Source: Alphaproteobacteria bacterium
GTDB taxonomy: Bacteria > Pseudomonadota > Alphaproteobacteria > Reyranellales > Reyranellaceae
Length of the DNA stretch: 39,735 bases
NCBI GenBank assembly: GCA_019235415.1
Contig: JAFAKN010000314.1
Coordinates: 1-39,735, forward strand
Direction of reading: 5' to 3'
The translations under genes were made by a program, and so were the position numbers. Below, in pieces: positions 37,759 to 39,735 of this stretch. How positions within the stretch are numbered: the first letter of the stretch is position 1; the number at the start of each line of letters is the position of its first letter. Below the pieces are notes generated by a model, which did no database searches, was not told the DNA's origin, and saw only the letters and a program-made list of their open reading frames with translations.

Positions 37759-37989
37759 ATGAGCAGAGACCAAAAGAGTGTCTTCATCGTGGGCCGGCGA
37801 CGGCGCCTTGATAGGTTAATCATACCATCGCTGATCGCCCTGCTGGCCGCCGTAGCTCTTCATAATTGGGCGGCGTGGTCGTGGTTGGTTTGCGTCGGAG
37901 TTGCGGCCGTCGTTTGGGTTGCCGGCAATTTGCTCTGCCAACTGGCCTCCTTTTGGCTGACGGGCCGAAAGCTCCCAGGGTCCAAATAG
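37759..37989 (+). CDS. Possible small membrane protein, function unknown
   Basis: A 76-residue frame: a short basic N-terminus with IVGRRRRLDRL, then two hydrophobic segments (about 18-35 and 38-58, LVCVGVAAVVWVAGNLLC in part) and a short tail GRKLPGSK. I do not recognise it. The frame is open further upstream into the preceding gene. No good ribosome site precedes ATG 37759, and base composition is less GC-rich than the neighbours. The hydrophobic layout is the only support; it may be a relic or not a gene. Confidence 0.3.
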   Translation: MSRDQKSVFIVGRRRRLDRLIIPSLIALLAAVALHNWAAWSWLVCVGVAAVVWVAGNLLCQLASFWLTGRKLPGSK

Positions 37990-38006
37990 TGTACCGACCT
38001 CCGTGG

Positions 38007-38036
38007 TTGACAGGTTCTCGGGTGCGCCACCAAATT
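38007..38036 (+). promoter_or_regulatory. Candidate promoter of the toxin-antitoxin operon
   Basis: TTGACA at 38007-38012 is a perfect -35 box. At 17-18 bases spacing the -10 position reads CCAAAT or CAAATT, a weak match. Distance to the antitoxin start (38057) is about 20 bases, so the leader would be short. It is followed by two copies of GGAGGAAG (38037-38044 and 38048-38055); the second is the ribosome site. Confidence 0.4.
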
Positions 38037-38056
38037 GGAGGAAGAACGGAGGAAGT

Positions 38057-38287
38057 ATGGCAACGCTCAATGTGAAGAACCTGCCGGACGCGCTCTACCG
38101 CAAGCTCAAAGCCCGGGCCAAGCGCCAGCGTCGTTCGGTAGCGCAGGAGGTTACGGTGCTGTTGGAACAAGCGCTCGAACCGGCCGCGACCCTATCGATC
38201 CTCGAGCTGCGCGGTCTGGGCAAAGAGTTGTGGCGGGACATGGACGCCACATCTCACGTTGCAAATGAGCGGGCAGGGTGGCGCTGA
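38057..38287 (+). CDS. VapB/FitA-like antitoxin with ribbon-helix-helix domain
   Basis: A 76-residue protein with an N-terminal ribbon-helix-helix DNA-binding domain: MATLNVKNLPDALYRKLKAR followed by AKRQRRSVAQEVTVLLEQAL. The C-terminal half (LELRGLGKELWRDMDATSHV) would wrap the toxin. The ribosome site GGAGGAAG lies directly before ATG 38057. It overlaps the toxin start by ten bases, the standard layout for such a pair, in which the antitoxin alone or with the toxin represses the operon. Confidence 0.88.
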   Translation: MATLNVKNLPDALYRKLKARAKRQRRSVAQEVTVLLEQALEPAATLSILELRGLGKELWRDMDATSHVANERAGWR

Positions 38288-38724
38288 TTGACGACGTCGG
38301 CGTCGGGCCAGTGGCCTTGGACACGGCCATCTTCATCTATTTCATCGAGGAAGATCAGAGATATCTCCCTTTGATCTCGCCTTTGTTCAGTAGGGCAGAC
38401 GAGGGCAAGCTGGATCTCATGGTCTGCGCACTCACGCTGCTCGAGGTACTTGTCGTTCCCTATCGTGCGGGCGACTTGGAGCTGGCTCAACGTTATGAGG
38501 CTCTGCTCACGCGCAGCCGCGGCGTCCGTATGATCGACATCACCCGCAATCATTTGCGTCTGGCAGCGCAGTTGCGCGCAACCACCGGTGCTGCGACCCC
38601 GGACGCGCTGCTGCTCTCCATTTCACTTTCGGCCAGATGCGCGACGTTTCTCACCAACGACCGTCGAATGCCCGCGGTGTCAGGGTTGAAAATCTTGCAG
38701 CTAGATGCCTATCGGCAAAGGTGA
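38278..38724 (+). CDS. VapC-like PIN-domain toxin (ribonuclease)
   Basis: A 148-residue PIN-domain protein. The four acidic residues of the active site are recognisable: Asp15 in ALDTAIFIYF, Glu56 in LTLLEVLV, Asp109 in ATPDALLL and Asp128 in FLTNDRRM. VapC toxins are Mg-dependent RNases that cut tRNA or rRNA and stop translation; the target here is unknown. GTG 38278 lies inside the antitoxin gene with GGCAGG upstream, so translation is probably coupled. All key residues are intact, so the toxin is likely functional. Ends seven bases before the convergent prmA stop. Confidence 0.88.
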   Translation: MALIDDVGVGPVALDTAIFIYFIEEDQRYLPLISPLFSRADEGKLDLMVCALTLLEVLVVPYRAGDLELAQRYEALLTRSRGVRMIDITRNHLRLAAQLRATTGAATPDALLLSISLSARCATFLTNDRRMPAVSGLKILQLDAYRQR

Positions 38725-38731
38725 CCGTCGA

Positions 38732-39586
38732 TTAGGAGCGCCGGCGCAGCAACAGGGTGCGCCACCAGGCGCCGCCGGTTTCGAGGTCGATCTGGCGTTC
38801 GAGCGTGAAGCCCCAGCGGTCGTAGACGGCCAGGATGTCGGCGGCCTGCTCGACCAGCAGGCCGCTCAACAGAGCGTGGCCGCCGGGCCGCACGGCGGCG
38901 GAGAAGGAGTCGCTGAGCTCGATAAGCGGTCCGGCCAGGATGTTTGCAACGATCTGGTCGTACGGCGCTCCGCCTTGCAGGGCGTCGTGGTCGAGCCCTT
39001 TGGCGTGAACGAAGCAGCACAGGTCGCCGACTCCGTTCAACGCCGCGTTCTCGCGGGCCACGGCCACCGCCTCGGGGTCGTTGTCGCTGCCGATCACCGG
39101 ATGCTGCCACAACTTGGCCATGGCGATCGCCAGGATGCCGCTGCCGGAGCCGACGTCGATCGTATTCACGGTCTGACCCGGATCGAGCGTCGCCAGCAAT
39201 TCGAGGCAGCCGCGCGTGGTGGCGTGCGTGCCCGTGCCGAACGCCATGCCTGCATCGATGCGCAGGGCGATGGCACCCGCCGGCTGTCCGTCGGTGATGT
39301 GCGAGGGATGGACCCAGAACGGGCCGACCGCGAACGGTTGGAACGAGCGCTGGTTCTCCGCCACCCAGTCTTTGTCGGGCAGCTCTTCCCAGTGCCAGTC
39401 GGGGCCCGTGGCTGCCTGCACCTCGGCCCTGTCGCCCTCACCGTAGATCTCGATGCGCCACGGCCCGTCGCGCGAGACCTCCCGGCTGGTGATGACGAAG
39501 CCCTGCTCGGCGAGCGGCTCGAGCGCCTGCTCGTGCGCCGCGCGCTCAGCCGCCGGGACTTCCAGCCACGCCGTCCACAGGCTCAC
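38732..39586 (-). CDS. prmA: Ribosomal protein L11 methyltransferase PrmA
   Basis: PrmA is a SAM-dependent enzyme that trimethylates several positions of ribosomal protein L11. N-terminal substrate-binding domain, then the family block IDAGMAFGTGTHATTRGCLELL near residue 112. The SAM site IDVGSGSGILAIAMAKL is near 143-159, and the catalytic-region block DQIVANILAGPLIELSD near 210. 284 residues is normal for alphaproteobacteria. GTG 39586 shares four bases with the stop of the helicase gene, so the two are translationally coupled. Confidence 0.95.
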   Translation of the reverse strand: MSLWTAWLEVPAAERAAHEQALEPLAEQGFVITSREVSRDGPWRIEIYGEGDRAEVQAATGPDWHWEELPDKDWVAENQRSFQPFAVGPFWVHPSHITDGQPAGAIALRIDAGMAFGTGTHATTRGCLELLATLDPGQTVNTIDVGSGSGILAIAMAKLWQHPVIGSDNDPEAVAVARENAALNGVGDLCCFVHAKGLDHDALQGGAPYDQIVANILAGPLIELSDSFSAAVRPGGHALLSGLLVEQAADILAVYDRWGFTLERQIDLETGGAWWRTLLLRRRS

Positions 39587-39735
39587 GCCGCCTCGATGAA
39601 GCTGTCCAGGACCTTCTTGGCGCCGGCCTTCTCGAACTCGATGTCGAGCTTGTTGCCGTCGACCGCCACGATGAGGCCGTAGCCGAACTTCTGGTGGAAC
39701 ACCCGCTGGCCGACGCTGAGATCGGGCTTGTCGCC
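39583..39735 (-). CDS. C-terminus of a UvrD/PcrA-type DNA helicase (partial)
   Basis: The last 50 residues of a gene that continues beyond the window edge. The text GQRVFHQKFGYGLIVAVDGN and IEFEKAGAKKVLDSFIEAA matches the small C-terminal domain of UvrD/PcrA helicases, a Tudor-like module that follows the helicase core. The motor domains are outside the window, so uvrD versus pcrA naming cannot be decided. The TGA overlaps the prmA GTG. Confidence 0.82.
   Translation of the reverse strand, partial: GDKPDLSVGQRVFHQKFGYGLIVAVDGNKLDIEFEKAGAKKVLDSFIEAA

Larger units (their letters stand above)
37644..38056 (+). other. Less GC-rich stretch between the monooxygenase operon and the toxin-antitoxin pair
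   Basis: About 410 bases without a well-supported gene. It is visibly richer in A/T (for example TCGATTTTGTATGTTTGTTAGG) than the DNA on either side. It contains the doubtful small membrane-protein frame at 37759-37989 and the promoter candidate for the toxin-antitoxin pair. I see no terminator for the upstream operon, no inverted repeats and no recombinase. Composition suggests acquired DNA; that is inference. Confidence 0.5.

Overview
The window is high-GC DNA from the chromosome of a Gram-negative bacterium, most likely an alphaproteobacterium. Three things point there: an uninterrupted dcw (division and cell wall) cluster running into bamD-recN-ligA, an FtsZ that ends in the C-terminal peptide [10 protein letters not shown] after a very long Pro/Ala linker, and DUF1127 and NtaA-type genes nearby. 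The genus cannot be read from the sequence; a Rhodospirillales/Reyranella-like lineage is only a guess.

Region 1 (1-18480, all + strand) is the dcw cluster: [end of probable mraZ]-rsmH-ftsL-ftsI-murE-murF-mraY-murD-ftsW-murG-murC-murB-ddl-ftsQ-ftsA-ftsZ. Almost every junction overlaps by 1-14 bases or abuts, so this is a translationally coupled operon. It makes UDP-MurNAc-pentapeptide (MurB-F, Ddl), loads it on lipid (MraY, MurG), polymerises and crosslinks it at the septum (FtsW, FtsI) and builds the Z-ring scaffold (FtsZ, FtsA, FtsQ, FtsL). MurE carries the DNPR motif of meso-diaminopimelate ligases. A strong terminator closes the cluster after ftsZ. lpxC, which I expect between ftsZ and bamD in many relatives, is not here.

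Region 2 (18531-23265, +) holds bamD, recN and ligA. Region 3 (23426-28051, - strand) holds an OmpA-family outer-membrane protein with its own terminator, then a threonine synthase and an M24 Xaa-Pro aminopeptidase that form a two-gene unit. A small DUF1127 protein (+) follows with its own promoter candidate and terminator.

Region 4 (28850-37643) is a catabolic or scavenging module. A DUF1028 gene (-) is divergent from a tight + strand operon: NtaA-type flavin monooxygenase, family-5 solute-binding protein, two Dpp/Opp-type permeases, one ATPase gene with two fused nucleotide-binding domains, and a second NtaA-type monooxygenase. The arrangement suggests import of a small molecule followed by FMNH2-dependent oxidative cleavage; the substrate cannot be read from sequence and no flavin reductase gene lies in the window.

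Region 5 (37644-39735) has a less GC-rich stretch with one doubtful small membrane protein, a VapBC-type toxin-antitoxin pair (+), then convergent prmA and the C-terminus of a UvrD/PcrA helicase (-).

Several palindromic elements are scattered through the window. Intergenic ones lie at 21054-21083, 23279-23405 and 28770-28840. Sequence resembling such elements also reaches into coding DNA: the 3' end of murB and, more strikingly, the proline-rich tail of ftsL. A triplicated 16-bp unit carrying start and stop codons sits at the permease/ATPase junction. No rRNA, tRNA, CRISPR array, insertion sequence or prophage gene was recognised.
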